DNA of 64,000 nucleotides from Rikenellaceae bacterium. GTDB lineage: Bacteria > Bacteroidota > Bacteroidia > Bacteroidales > Rikenellaceae. The position numbers and the translations under genes were made by a program. How positions within the stretch are numbered: position 1 is the first letter of the stretch; each line of letters begins with the position of its first letter. Of the stretch, positions 43,253 to 51,573 are shown piece by piece. The stretch spans positions 1 through 64,000 of the forward strand of contig JAGBHC010000046.1 in the NCBI GenBank assembly GCA_017935625.1, written 5' to 3'. The notes below the pieces were generated by a model that saw only the letters and a list, made by a program, of their open reading frames with translations, did not search any database and was not told the origin of the DNA.

Positions 43253-43283
43253 CAAATGTAGGACTTTTGTTGCGAAAATCCAA
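43253..43283 (-). promoter_or_regulatory. Promoter for tRNA-Ser
   Basis: On the minus strand a TTG (43283-43281), 20 bases, then TACATTTG (43260-43253): a full Bacteroidota -33/-7 promoter 77 bases upstream of the tRNA 5' end. Confidence 0.7.
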
Positions 43284-43858
43284 CTTTCGAACCGAATATT
43301 TCGATGAAACGTATGCTTTTCGTTTCCGTACGGGTCCGGAAAGGGCGGTAGGGAGGCCGCCGGTCGGGGACTAATCGGCATTTTCCCGAATCGTCCCGGC
43401 GAAATGTCCGGGCTGGCGGTGGAATGTGGTTTGGGTGAGGTATCCTTATCCCGGAAGCAAGATAAGATTTTGTTTTTGCGCAGGTGCGCCCGATTCGCAG
43501 GAGAACGCAGCCGAGGAGTGCCGGAGGCGGCTTGGGGTTTTCGGAGGAGTGCGCCGTGAATAAAAAATAGTGAGTGACACTACTGATTTTTGCCGTCAGG
43601 GGCAAGTTGTGCAATTTTATCTTTTCAAATTTAAAATTCATGTTCCAAGGCTGTTTGCGGGTGCGATACGTGGGCGGAGGACGGCGGTTTCCGTGGCTTC
43701 GGATTTGCGGAGAGAGTGTGGAGGTTCGCAGGGGAGGATGGGCGGCCGAAGAGGGCCTGCGGGTATCGTTTTTGCCGGCACCACCCGAGGGGAGAGAGAT
43801 TTCCCGGTTTCGCACGGTGGCGGCAGATGGGGATATGTAACGAATTAAAGTGATGATT
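43284..43858. other. 575-base region without a recognised gene
   Basis: Several short frames are open but none looks coding. A stretch near 43610 (TATCTTTT) is a poor promoter candidate for the small gene that starts at 43859. I see no hairpin or repeat that stands out. Confidence 0.4.
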
Positions 43859-44131
43859 ATGTATCATTCCGGAAATTTGAAGTGGCGGAGAGTGATTACC
43901 CATATCATGGCGAAAGAATTCGTAAGGAAAGGAGATTCGCGTCGTTGTCACAAACAGTTGTACCGTCGGCTGGGCGTGTTCCTGACCTATGTGAATTACG
44001 ACACTTTCATGGATGATGTGAAAGCCGGAGCTACGGAGGAGGAGATTGCGCAGGTGCCGAACTACGTGAAAGAGGGTATCAGAAATATTGTCCGGGAGTT
44101 GCTCGGAAGCCCTCAGCCGTTGCGTAAATGA
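43859..44131 (+). CDS. Small conserved-looking protein, function unknown
   Basis: A 90-residue protein: LKWRRVITHIMAKEFVRKGD, LYRRLGVFLTYVNYDTFMDDVKAG, EEEIAQVPNYVKEGIRNIVREL. Two or three amphipathic helices are likely and codon use is normal, so it looks genuine. Start choice is uncertain (GTG 43850, ATG 43853 or ATG 43859). No neighbour informs its function; a tRNA gene lies 280 bases downstream. Confidence 0.6.
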   Translation: MYHSGNLKWRRVITHIMAKEFVRKGDSRRCHKQLYRRLGVFLTYVNYDTFMDDVKAGATEEEIAQVPNYVKEGIRNIVRELLGSPQPLRK

Positions 44132-44340
44132 TTGCCGGTGAGAGGTGCGCGTGCGGACCGGAACTTGGGTTGCGGTCGGGGTTGTCATTACCGCAGGGGC
44201 GGGCGCGAGGCGCGGGATTTTCGGATTCGGCAGCGACGGCCGTGCCGTTGCCGCGCTGTTCCGAGGCCGGGGGCTCTGCGACGGGACTCTCCGGTGCGGG
44301 CGAATCGGCAGATAAATCCGTAAAAACGGAGCGAAACGTT

Positions 44341-44370
44341 TTGCAGTCAATTCTAAATTCACTACCTTTG
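44341..44370 (+). promoter_or_regulatory. Promoter for tRNA-Gly
   Basis: TTG (44341-44343), 19 bases, then TACCTTTG (44363-44370): a textbook -33/-7 arrangement 42 bases before the tRNA. The remaining 200 bases from 44132 hold no recognised gene. Confidence 0.75.
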
Positions 44371-44412
44371 CAACGTCGTTCGAAAGAAAGGCGCGATGCC
44401 TTGGGCCGAATT

Positions 44413-44485
44413 GCGGAAATAGCTCAGTTGGTAGAGCATTAGCTTCCCAAGCTAAGGGTCGCGGGTTCGAGTCCCGTTTTCCGCT
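44413..44485 (+). tRNA. tRNA-Gly(CCC)
   Basis: A 73-base tRNA. Acceptor GCGGAAA pairs with TTTCCGC and the discriminator is T; the anticodon loop reads TTCCCAA inside TAGC/GCTA, giving anticodon CCC. The T-loop is GCGGGTTCGAGTCCCGT. CCA is not encoded. Other glycine tRNAs must lie elsewhere. Confidence 0.94.
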
Positions 44486-44490
44486 CTTGA

Positions 44491-44532
44491 AAATCAGCTA
44501 ATTGCGAAGTATTCGTAATTGGCTGATTTTTT
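44491..44532 (+). terminator. Terminator after tRNA-Gly
   Basis: AAATCAGCTAATT pairs with AATTGGCTGATTT (one G-T pair) around 13 bases, followed by TTT. It lies six bases past the tRNA. Confidence 0.85.
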
Positions 44533-44594
44533 ATTTGCATACGTTTGCACGCGACGAACCGGTCATCTCATTGTAATATCACCGCATCAGGTCA

Positions 44595-44640
44595 AGCATC
44601 CGCCCCCGTACTTCTTCGATGAGGCACGGGGGCGGATGCT
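44595..44640. terminator. Strong hairpin downstream of the EFR1-type ferredoxin gene
   Basis: A perfect 15-bp stem (AGCATCCGCCCCCGT / ACGGGGGCGGATGCT) with a 16-base loop, about 120 bases past the ferredoxin stop. No T-run follows on either strand, so it may be a rho-linked or processing hairpin. Confidence 0.5.
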
Positions 44641-44761
44641 CTTCGGATTGCACCTGCGGAGTGGTCGCTTCGGGCGGTGCCGTGTCTCCTCTTCGTTATC
44701 GCCGGCCTGTGCCGCAGCGCGAAGCTGCCGGCGGCAGTCTGCTTTCGTGTGCCGGACCGAT

Positions 44762-45571
44762 TCACAGCAGGGTGCGGTTGGGTTTGCGTGCGGAGAAGTT
44801 AAGGAAGAGGAGCGGGGCGAACGGCGAATCGTAGCTTCGGGCCCGGGCGGGGCATGCCTTGACGCAGGCGCAGCAGCGGATGCAACGGTCCGCATCCGTA
44901 TGGCATTCGTCGCCCCCGGCGATGGCTTCGGTGGGGCAGACGGCCGTGCACCGGCCGCAGCGGATGCAGCGCGATTCATCCGCAGTCGGGGTGCGGGGAG
45001 CCTGGGAGGCCGCGAGAATCTTTGCGGCGCCGCTCTTGAAACGCCGGGTCGCTTCCGGCGGGTCGGCCGGCCGTTCGATTCGTTCCAGCTCGACCTCCGC
45101 GACCTTTCCCGTGGCCAGCTTTTCGCCGATTGCCCTGCCGACTCGGAGGGCCTGTCCGAGGTCCGACCGGTCCGGTCGGCCGGAGGCGATGGGGTAGCGG
45201 GCGCAACTGTACGAATGCTCTCCGATGAAAGCGCCTCCGGCGACGACCGCGAATCCGGCTCCGCGCATGGCCACTCCGAGTTCTGTCAGGGCGTTTTCGT
45301 AGTCCCGGTTGCCGTATACGACGAGTGCGACGCCTTTCGCTCCGCTGCGTGCGCGTATGTTTTTCATCCGCTCCAGGGCCGGACGGGCCGCATGTCCGCC
45401 GTAGACGGGGAGGCTGATGATGACCACGGAGTCGGCGGAAATCTCCTTCTCCGCCGGACGGGGACGGGTCAGGTCGATGAGTTCGTACGTTTCGGATATG
45501 CCGCGGGCCACGGCCTCTCCCACTTTTCGGGAGGTGCCGGTCGGCGAGAATGTGACGAGATAGGTTTTCAT
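44762..45571 (-). CDS. EFR1-type flavodoxin-ferredoxin protein
   Basis: A 269-residue protein. The N-terminal 180 residues form a flavodoxin fold (YLVTFSPTGTSRKVGEAVARGI, SLPVYGGHAARPALERM). The C-terminus has two 4Fe-4S clusters: CIRCGRCTAVCP (202-213) and CIRCCACVKACP (230-241). This is the EFR1 ferrodoxin layout, an electron carrier of anaerobes with no defined partner. It sits downstream of an AraC gene on the same strand (47 bases). Confidence 0.88.
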   Translation of the reverse strand: MKTYLVTFSPTGTSRKVGEAVARGISETYELIDLTRPRPAEKEISADSVVIISLPVYGGHAARPALERMKNIRARSGAKGVALVVYGNRDYENALTELGVAMRGAGFAVVAGGAFIGEHSYSCARYPIASGRPDRSDLGQALRVGRAIGEKLATGKVAEVELERIERPADPPEATRRFKSGAAKILAASQAPRTPTADESRCIRCGRCTAVCPTEAIAGGDECHTDADRCIRCCACVKACPARARSYDSPFAPLLFLNFSARKPNRTLL

Positions 45572-45618
45572 GTCGGGTTGTCGGGTTTTCGAAAGTTCGG
45601 AATCGGGGCGGGGGGACA

Positions 45619-46509
45619 TCAGCCGTTCTGGCTTTTCTCCCGGAATTCGGCGGGCAGAGAGCCGGTCTGCCGCTTGAAAAATTTGACGAAGTAGGAGGGG
45701 TCTTCGAATCCCAGCAGGTAGGCGATTTCCTTGACCTTGATGTCGGAGTAGAACAGTTGTCGTTTGGCCTCCAGCACGATGCGGTCGTTGATGAGTTTCA
45801 GCGGGGTCGAACGGGAGCTTTCGGCCACGCAGTTGGTGAGGGTCTTCGATGAGACGTTCAGTGCGACGGCATACTCCTTCACGGTGTGCATCCGGGTGTA
45901 GTGGTTCTCCAGCATCTGGCGGAAGCGGATGAAAAGCCGGTTCGCGGTGTCGTTGGGGCACAGCAGATTCTCGACATTCCAGCTTCCCACGCGCTGTGCC
46001 TCGATGAGAAAGAGCTGGACCAGGTATTTGAGGTAGTCGCGGTGTGCGAACAGAGTGCGGTTGGCCGTTTCCTGCCTCAGATGACGGATGAGCAGGTTGA
46101 ACCTTTCGGCATCGGCGTCGGAGAGCCGGCAGAAGGGTTCCGTATCGAAGGCGTTGAACATGTTGTATTTGAGAAATACGCTCTCGCTGCTGTTTTCGTC
46201 GGAGAGAAAACTTTCGTTGAAGTGCAGTATGGTCCCCTCGGAGCGTATCTGCCGGTCGAAGTAGTGTATCTGTCCGGGAGAGATGAAAAAGAGCATGTTG
46301 CCGTGCACGGGATAGCGCTTGAAGTCCACGAAGTGGCACCCTTCGCCGTTTCTGAAGTAGAGAATCTGGTAAAAGCCGTGCAGGTGCGCCACGAACGGGT
46401 TGTTGTACCTTCGGTTGCAGAAATCGGGCATCTCCATCATCTCGAACTCGATGGAGTCGTGTTCGCTCTCTTTTATCTCGTACAGGGGCAATTTGTCTCT
46501 TTCGGTCAT
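45619..46509 (-). CDS. AraC family transcriptional regulator
   Basis: A 296-residue protein with a cupin-like N-terminal half (FVAHLHGFYQILYFRNGEG, GNMLFFISPGQIHYFD) and a C-terminal HTH_18: EYAVALNVSSKTLTNCV and KEIAYLLGFEDPSYFVKFFKRQTG. The upstream frame up to 46665 is discounted; ATG 46509 fits. It is divergent from a metal permease gene with a 15-bp palindrome between them, a natural operator for one or both. Confidence 0.88.
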   Translation of the reverse strand: MTERDKLPLYEIKESEHDSIEFEMMEMPDFCNRRYNNPFVAHLHGFYQILYFRNGEGCHFVDFKRYPVHGNMLFFISPGQIHYFDRQIRSEGTILHFNESFLSDENSSESVFLKYNMFNAFDTEPFCRLSDADAERFNLLIRHLRQETANRTLFAHRDYLKYLVQLFLIEAQRVGSWNVENLLCPNDTANRLFIRFRQMLENHYTRMHTVKEYAVALNVSSKTLTNCVAESSRSTPLKLINDRIVLEAKRQLFYSDIKVKEIAYLLGFEDPSYFVKFFKRQTGSLPAEFREKSQNG

Positions 46510-46558
46510 TTCGGTTCGTGCGTGTCCGTTGGCGGGTGATGCAAATATTGTGACAATG

Positions 46559-46566
46559 CAAATATA
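46559..46566 (-). promoter_or_regulatory. -7 box TATATTTG for the AraC gene
   Basis: Exact on the minus strand, about 50 bases before the start codon; the transcript would start near 46552. Confidence 0.6.
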
Positions 46567-46610
46567 GTCGATTCTGTTGCCGCCGCAGATGCAATAAACG
46601 GAATTCCGAT

Positions 46611-46663
46611 GGTAAATTCGGGAATAAAAAATCGTATGCGCATGCCGCATTCCCGAATTTACC
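46611..46663. promoter_or_regulatory. 15-bp palindrome, candidate operator in the divergent AraC/permease region
   Basis: GGTAAATTCGGGAAT (46611-46625) and ATTCCCGAATTTACC (46649-46663) are exact inverses with a 23-base spacer that includes ATGCGCAT. A partial third element GTATGCGCA ... TGCGCATAC sits between and beyond (46634-46687). The placement between the AraC box and the permease box fits a regulator-binding site. Confidence 0.55.
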
Positions 46664-46707
46664 ATTCTTTCTCCCCTTTGCGCATACTTTTACGGAGGTT
46701 CTTGCCG

Positions 46708-46715
46708 TATTTTTG
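46708..46715 (+). promoter_or_regulatory. -7 box TATTTTTG for the permease gene
   Basis: Matches TAnnTTTG and lies 24 bases before ATG 46739, so the GTG at 46718 would be too close to the transcript start; the ATG is favoured. Confidence 0.55.
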
Positions 46716-46738
46716 TCGTGAAAAATAGATTGCAGGAT

Positions 46739-47959
46739 ATGGAACTTTTGAATTCACTGTTGTTCATGCTCAACGAGATGTCGCCGTATGTCTTGCTGGG
46801 CTTTCTGATAGCGGGCGTGATGCACGCGTTCGTCCCGCAGCGAACATTCGCACGCCACCTCTCGGGCACGGGGCTCGGGGCGGTGGTCAAGTCGGCGCTG
46901 GTCGGCATTCCGCTGCCGCTTTGTTCGTGCGGTGTGCTGCCTACCGCGATTGCCATGCGTCGCAACGGAGCTTCGAGAGCCGCTTCGACCTCGTTTCTCA
47001 TATCCACGCCGCAGACCGGCGTGGACAGCATCGCGGCGACCTGGTCGCTTCTGGGACCGGCCTTTGCCGTCCTGCGGCCGATTGCCGCTCTGGTGACGGC
47101 CGTGCTGGGAGGCGTGGCGGTCGGCAAGTCGGAGACAGACTCCGCGGGGCAGCTCTGCGGGCGAGGGACCGTCGCACCGGCCGAAAGCAAATCTTTCGCA
47201 CGGAAGAGTCTCGATGCGCTGCGCTACGGTTTCATCGACCTGGTGGGAAGCATCGGCGGCTGGCTGGTTACGGGATTGATAATCGCCGCCCTGATAACGG
47301 TCTACGTGCCGGCCGATTTCTTCTCGCTGTTCGGCAGCCGGCCGCTTTTGTCGATGATTGCGGTGCTGATTATCGCCATTCCCATGTATGTGTGCGCCAC
47401 CGGCTCCATTCCCATCGCGCTGTCTTTGGTGCTGAAGGGGCTTTCGCCCGGCACGGCTTTCGTGCTCCTGATGGCCGGGCCTGCGGCCAATTTCGCATCA
47501 TTCACCCTGATTTCGAGAGAAATGGGCCGGAAGGCGGCGGTCATATATCTTGCTTCGATTGTCTTCGGCGCGATTGCCTTCGGTCTGGCCATCGACTATC
47601 TGCTGCCGGTCGAGTGGTTCGTTCCGAAAGCGGCGGGGGCCATGGCCGGACACGAACGCGGATTCGGAGTCTTCTCCTCCGTCTGCTCGGCGGTGCTCGT
47701 CAGCCTGCTTCTGTTCACACTCATCAAAGGACATGTACATCATAAAATAAATGCGACTACCATGACAAAGACCTATGTAATCAAAGGAATGAACTGCTCT
47801 CACTGCCAGGCGACCGTCGCCCGCAGCATCGCTTCCGTAAAGGGAGTCGAGCAGGTCGATGTGAATCTTTCGACCGGCATCGCGACGGTCGATGGCCTGC
47901 ACGATGCCGATGCCGTCGTCGCGGCGGTCCGGGATGCCGGATTCGACGTGGTGCGATAG
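46739..47959 (+). CDS. SO_0444-type Cu/Zn efflux permease with C-terminal HMA domain
   Basis: A 406-residue protein. Residues 1-330 are a DUF318/permease domain with about eight helices and Cys-rich loops (GIPLPLCSCGVLPTAIAMRRNG, YVCATGSIPIALSL), as in SO_0444-type transporters thought to export Cu/Zn. The last 70 residues are a heavy-metal-associated domain: YVIKGMNCSHCQATVARSI with the CxxC pair, DVNLSTGIATVDG. So the transporter carries its own metal-binding chaperone domain. The regulator upstream is divergent. Confidence 0.85.
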   Translation: MELLNSLLFMLNEMSPYVLLGFLIAGVMHAFVPQRTFARHLSGTGLGAVVKSALVGIPLPLCSCGVLPTAIAMRRNGASRAASTSFLISTPQTGVDSIAATWSLLGPAFAVLRPIAALVTAVLGGVAVGKSETDSAGQLCGRGTVAPAESKSFARKSLDALRYGFIDLVGSIGGWLVTGLIIAALITVYVPADFFSLFGSRPLLSMIAVLIIAIPMYVCATGSIPIALSLVLKGLSPGTAFVLLMAGPAANFASFTLISREMGRKAAVIYLASIVFGAIAFGLAIDYLLPVEWFVPKAAGAMAGHERGFGVFSSVCSAVLVSLLLFTLIKGHVHHKINATTMTKTYVIKGMNCSHCQATVARSIASVKGVEQVDVNLSTGIATVDGLHDADAVVAAVRDAGFDVVR

Positions 47960-47987
47960 CGCGGGGAGCCTCCTTGCCCGGGAGATT

Positions 47988-48071
47988 CCGTATCTTCGGC
48001 TTCGCCTTGGATACTCCCGCCCGGCAAAGGCAAATCCGTTTGCCTTTGCTCTCGCTTATTCGTATCTTTGC
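47988..48071 (+). repeat. Promoter-hairpin repeat, copy B
   Basis: Aligns with the element at 19612-19700 (same flanks, same GTATCTT...GGCTTCG...CCGGCAAA...CTTATT...TATCTTTGCA order). Here the hairpin is a perfect 11-bp GCAAAGGCAAA/TTTGCCTTTGC with a 4-base loop. A TTG at 48040-48042, 20 bases and TATCTTTG (48063-48070) form the promoter for the downstream membrane protein gene, so the -33 element is inside the stem. Confidence 0.65.
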
Positions 48072-48086
48072 ACCCAAAAAACAAGT

Positions 48087-48839
48087 ATGAATTCGACTTC
48101 GGCAACCGGTAGGAGAGAAAAGATTCTCTCATTCCTCTGGCAGCACCTGCTGCTGTCGGGGGCATTGTATCTGATGACGTTGGGCGTCGCCCTGTGTGTG
48201 AAATCGAACCTGGGCAGCAGTGTGATTTCCTCGCTGCCGTTCGTCTTTTCGCTGGCGGGGCCGGTGAGCGGAGTCCCGGAGTGGACCATCGGCGGCTATA
48301 CGATTGCGATGAATTTTCTGCTGGTCCTCTGTCAGATACTCATCCGTCGCCGCCGGTTCGACCCGTTGCAGCTTTTCCAGCTGGTTGTGGGGTTCGTCTT
48401 CGGCTGGCTCATAGACCTCAACATGTCTCTGACCTCCGGACTGGAGTGCACGACCCTGCTCACCCAGTCGCTGGTCCAGCTCCTGGGGTGTACGGTCATG
48501 GGAGTCGGCATCGCTTTCGAAGTCAAGTGCGGCTCCGTGACCATGCCGGGGGAGGGCATCTCCATCGCCATCAGTCAGGAGTTGCAGCGTCCTTTCGCGA
48601 AGGTCAAGATTGGAGTGGACACGACCCTGGTGCTGCTTGCCGTCGCGAGCAGCTATCTCTTCTTCGGAAGCTGGCAGTGGAACGTCATCGGCGCGGGAAC
48701 GATTTTCGCCATGGTCTATGTCGGACTCGTCGTGAAGTTCGTCACGCCCCGCCTGGGATGGTTCGACCGGCTGCTGGCCTACGTTCCGGGGTTCCGGCGC
48801 TATCTGTTCGGACTGGCCCGGTTCATCTATCGCCGTTGA
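48087..48839 (+). CDS. YczE/YitT-like integral membrane protein
   Basis: A 250-residue protein with about six transmembrane segments. LYLMTLGVALCVKSNLGSSVISSLPFVFS at the start and the TVMGVGIAFEVKCGSVTMPGEGISIAI region match the YczE/YyaS/YitT-related membrane family (DUF6198 group). The function is unknown; a transport role is a guess. The start was moved to ATG 48087, 17 bases after the -7 box, since the longer frame would begin before the promoter. Confidence 0.8.
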   Translation: MNSTSATGRREKILSFLWQHLLLSGALYLMTLGVALCVKSNLGSSVISSLPFVFSLAGPVSGVPEWTIGGYTIAMNFLLVLCQILIRRRRFDPLQLFQLVVGFVFGWLIDLNMSLTSGLECTTLLTQSLVQLLGCTVMGVGIAFEVKCGSVTMPGEGISIAISQELQRPFAKVKIGVDTTLVLLAVASSYLFFGSWQWNVIGAGTIFAMVYVGLVVKFVTPRLGWFDRLLAYVPGFRRYLFGLARFIYRR

Positions 48840-48956
48840 TTGGTCCCGAAGGGCGCTTTTGCCGGCCGGATGCCGGCAGGCCCGCTTGGCCGGGTGCTCC
48901 GTCGCTTCGGGCGGGACTCTTCGAACCCGGGGGGGGAAGCCCCCTGCCGGGGGATT

Positions 48957-50123
48957 CTATTTCCGGGGCAGCACGAGCCTCTGCAATCCCTGCGCCAGCA
49001 GGGTGCGGGGAGTGGCGATGTTGAGCCGCAGGAACCCTTCGCCTTCGGGGCCGTACATCGTGCCGGGATTGACCAGCAGACCGTGCTGCTCGGCGAGCAT
49101 TCGGGCGAGAGGTTCGGCCTTCATGCCGGTCGCGCGGCAATCCATCCACACGAGGTAGGTGCCTTCGAGCGGCAGTACGGGGCAGTGGGGCAGGTGCCGG
49201 GCGCAATGGGTGCGCACGAGCCGGTAGTTCTCCCACAGATATCCGCGCAGCGCGTCGAGCCACTCTTCTCCGCGGCCGTAGGCCGCCATGAGGGCCTCCA
49301 CGCCGAACGGATTGACGTCGCACACCTCGTTGTCGTTGATGGCCCGGTCGATGCGGCGGCGAAGCTGCTCGTCCTCGGCCACGATGTTGGCGATTTGCAG
49401 TCCGGCCAGGTTGAAGGCCTTCGACGGCGAGAGGCAGGTGACCGAGCGGCGGAGGAACTCCCCGCCGAGCGAGGCGAAAGGCGTGTAGTCGTGACCTGCG
49501 TAGGTGAGTTCGCAGTGGATTTCGTCCGCGACGACCAGCACGTCGTGCCGCAGGCATATCTCCCCGATGCGGAGGAGCTCTTCGCGGCTCCACACCCGGC
49601 CTACGGGATTGTGGGGGTTGCACAGCAGCAGCAGGCGCACCTGCGGGTCGGATACCACCCGTTCGAGGTCGTCGAAGTCGATGCGGTAGCCGTCGGAGCG
49701 GTAGAGGAGCGGGCTGGCAACCGCCTGGCATCCGTTGTTGCGAATCGAGGAGAAGAAGCAGTTGTAGACGGGGGTCTGCACCGCGATTTTGTCGCCGGGG
49801 GCGGCCAGAGCCTTGATGATGGCCGAAAGGGCCGGCACCACGCCGGTGGTGTAGACAATCCATTGCGGGTCGATGCTCCACGCATGACGGCGGGCGAACC
49901 AATCGACCACGGCGCGGTAATAGGCGTCGGGGACTTTCGTATAGCCGAAAATTCCGTGTTCCACGCGTCTGAGCAGTGCTTCCCGTACGGCGGGAGCCGT
50001 GCGGAAGTCCATGTCGGCGACCCACATGGGCAGGGTATCGGGGTCGTCGGGGGTGTCCCATTTGTAGGAGCCGGTCCCGCGGCGCGGGACGATTTCGTCG
50101 AAGTCGTATTTCATATCGGTCAT
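48957..50123 (-). CDS. MalY/PatB-family C-S lyase (aminotransferase class I/II)
   Basis: A 388-residue PLP enzyme. MWVADMDFRTAPAVREALLRR near the start, NPHNPVGRVWSREEL, DEIHCELTYAGHDYTPFASL with the conserved Asp, and the Schiff-base Lys in TCLSPSKAFNLAGLQ follow MalY/PatB. The family includes cystathionine beta-lyases that make homocysteine and, in PatB, volatile thiols. It overlaps the next (MATE) gene by four bases, and an in-frame alternative start is three codons in. Confidence 0.9.
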   Translation of the reverse strand: MTDMKYDFDEIVPRRGTGSYKWDTPDDPDTLPMWVADMDFRTAPAVREALLRRVEHGIFGYTKVPDAYYRAVVDWFARRHAWSIDPQWIVYTTGVVPALSAIIKALAAPGDKIAVQTPVYNCFFSSIRNNGCQAVASPLLYRSDGYRIDFDDLERVVSDPQVRLLLLCNPHNPVGRVWSREELLRIGEICLRHDVLVVADEIHCELTYAGHDYTPFASLGGEFLRRSVTCLSPSKAFNLAGLQIANIVAEDEQLRRRIDRAINDNEVCDVNPFGVEALMAAYGRGEEWLDALRGYLWENYRLVRTHCARHLPHCPVLPLEGTYLVWMDCRATGMKAEPLARMLAEQHGLLVNPGTMYGPEGEGFLRLNIATPRTLLAQGLQRLVLPRK

Positions 50124-51493
50124 CGTTTTTCGAGCGGTAATTTAATCCATTTTTCGTTTCGCAGCCGCAGCAGGAATATCGCTCCCCGGAAGCAGAGTTC
50201 GATGCACATGGCTATCCACACGCCCTGCAGTCCCAGCGAGGGCGCGAGCGCTGCGGCCAGCGTGAGGCGCACCGCCCAGATGCTCAGCAGATTCATGCCG
50301 CAGGGGATGAGCGTGTCGCCCGCCCCGACGAATACGCCGTAGGCTACGATGGAGGCGGCGAACATGGGCTCTGCGAATGTCTCGGTGCGCAGGGCCATCG
50401 TCCCCAGGGCGCGTATGGCGGCGTCGGGGGTCATGATGGCCATCATGGCCGGAGCGGCGATGTACATGACGGCCCCCATGACCGTCATCACGGCCATGCC
50501 CATGAAGACGGTGATGTAGGCGAAGCGGCGGGTCAGCTGTTTGCGGCCGGCTCCCAGGCTCTGTCCCACGAGGGTGGTGGCGGCGTCGGCGATGCCGTAT
50601 CCGGGCATGTAGCAGAGGCTTTCGGCCGTAATGGCGAATGCGTTGGCGGCTATGGCGAACGACCCCAGCGGAGCGACGATGACGGTGGTCAGAATCTGGG
50701 CTCCGCACAGTACGGCGTGTTCGGTTCCGAGCGGCAGTCCGATTTTCAGCGCTTTGCGCAGGCATTCGGCCCGGGGGCGGAAACTTCCGCGGTTGCGATA
50801 GAGCCGCAGCTCGGAGGAGCGGAACCACAGGAATCCCGTCATGGCTGCGGCCGTAACGGTTGCGGCGAGGGCGGTGCCCAGGGCCGCACCCTCCACTCCG
50901 AGCCCCGCTCCGGGGACGAAGAGTTCCTTTCCGCCCACCGTCAGGGTGCGCGAGGGGAAGATGAGCAGGGCGTTGAAAAGCACGTCGAGCAGGCACATGC
51001 CCACGTTGAGCAGGCCGGGAACGAGCATGTTGCCGCTGCACCGGAGCATGCTGCCCGACAGAAAGTTGAGTTGCAGGACGGGCAGCGAGAGGGCGAAGAT
51101 GCGGAAGTAGAGCGAGGCATCGGGCACGATTGCGGCATGGCCGCGCAGCCACACGGGCAGCCGGGGGCTGAGGATGCAGCCGAGGGCCGAGAGGGCGAGG
51201 CTGAAGAGCACCACGGCAACGAAGGCCTGCCTTACCACGGCCCGGGCTCCGAGCCGGTCGCCGGCGCCGATAAGGTGGGCGACCTGCACCGAGAATCCGG
51301 TCGCCGCGGCGGTGCATAATCCCCCGAAGAGCCAGGTCGAAGTGGCCATCAGCCCGATGGAGGCCGAGGCGTCGGCGCCGAGACTCCCGACCATCGAGGC
51401 GTCGATGTACTGCATGACGATGGACGAAACCTGTGCCATGATGGCCGGCACGCTGAGTGCCGCCGTCAGGCGCAGTTGTTGTCTGAGGGTCAT
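50120..51493 (-). CDS. MATE family efflux transporter
   Basis: A 457-residue MATE exporter with about 12 helices, repeated halves (LSVPAIMAQVSSIVMQYIDASMVGSLG and KIGLPLGTEHAVLCGAQILTTVIVAPLGS), typical of the Na+/H+:drug antiporter group. The frame reads far upstream without a family N-terminus, so ATG 51493 was chosen. Its last bases overlap the lyase start (ATGA), so the two are probably cotranscribed. Confidence 0.9.
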   Translation of the reverse strand: MTLRQQLRLTAALSVPAIMAQVSSIVMQYIDASMVGSLGADASASIGLMATSTWLFGGLCTAAATGFSVQVAHLIGAGDRLGARAVVRQAFVAVVLFSLALSALGCILSPRLPVWLRGHAAIVPDASLYFRIFALSLPVLQLNFLSGSMLRCSGNMLVPGLLNVGMCLLDVLFNALLIFPSRTLTVGGKELFVPGAGLGVEGAALGTALAATVTAAAMTGFLWFRSSELRLYRNRGSFRPRAECLRKALKIGLPLGTEHAVLCGAQILTTVIVAPLGSFAIAANAFAITAESLCYMPGYGIADAATTLVGQSLGAGRKQLTRRFAYITVFMGMAVMTVMGAVMYIAAPAMMAIMTPDAAIRALGTMALRTETFAEPMFAASIVAYGVFVGAGDTLIPCGMNLLSIWAVRLTLAAALAPSLGLQGVWIAMCIELCFRGAIFLLRLRNEKWIKLPLEKR

Positions 51494-51573
51494 GGGCCGG
51501 CCTTCGCGGATGAGCGCGAGCAAGCTCTCTTTTCCTTTCGTGCGGGAGTGCTGGTTCACCGGCGCGGGATTCG

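Noticed and set aside
47892-48086. N-terminal extension of the YczE-like protein
   Set aside because: It would be translated from upstream of the promoter box at 48063-48070 and has no membrane or signal character; start set at 48087.
48931-48953. G/C-rich hairpin CCCGGGGGGGG...CCGGGGG as terminator
   Set aside because: Stem is imprecise and there is no T-run; kept only as a possible weak stop between converging genes.
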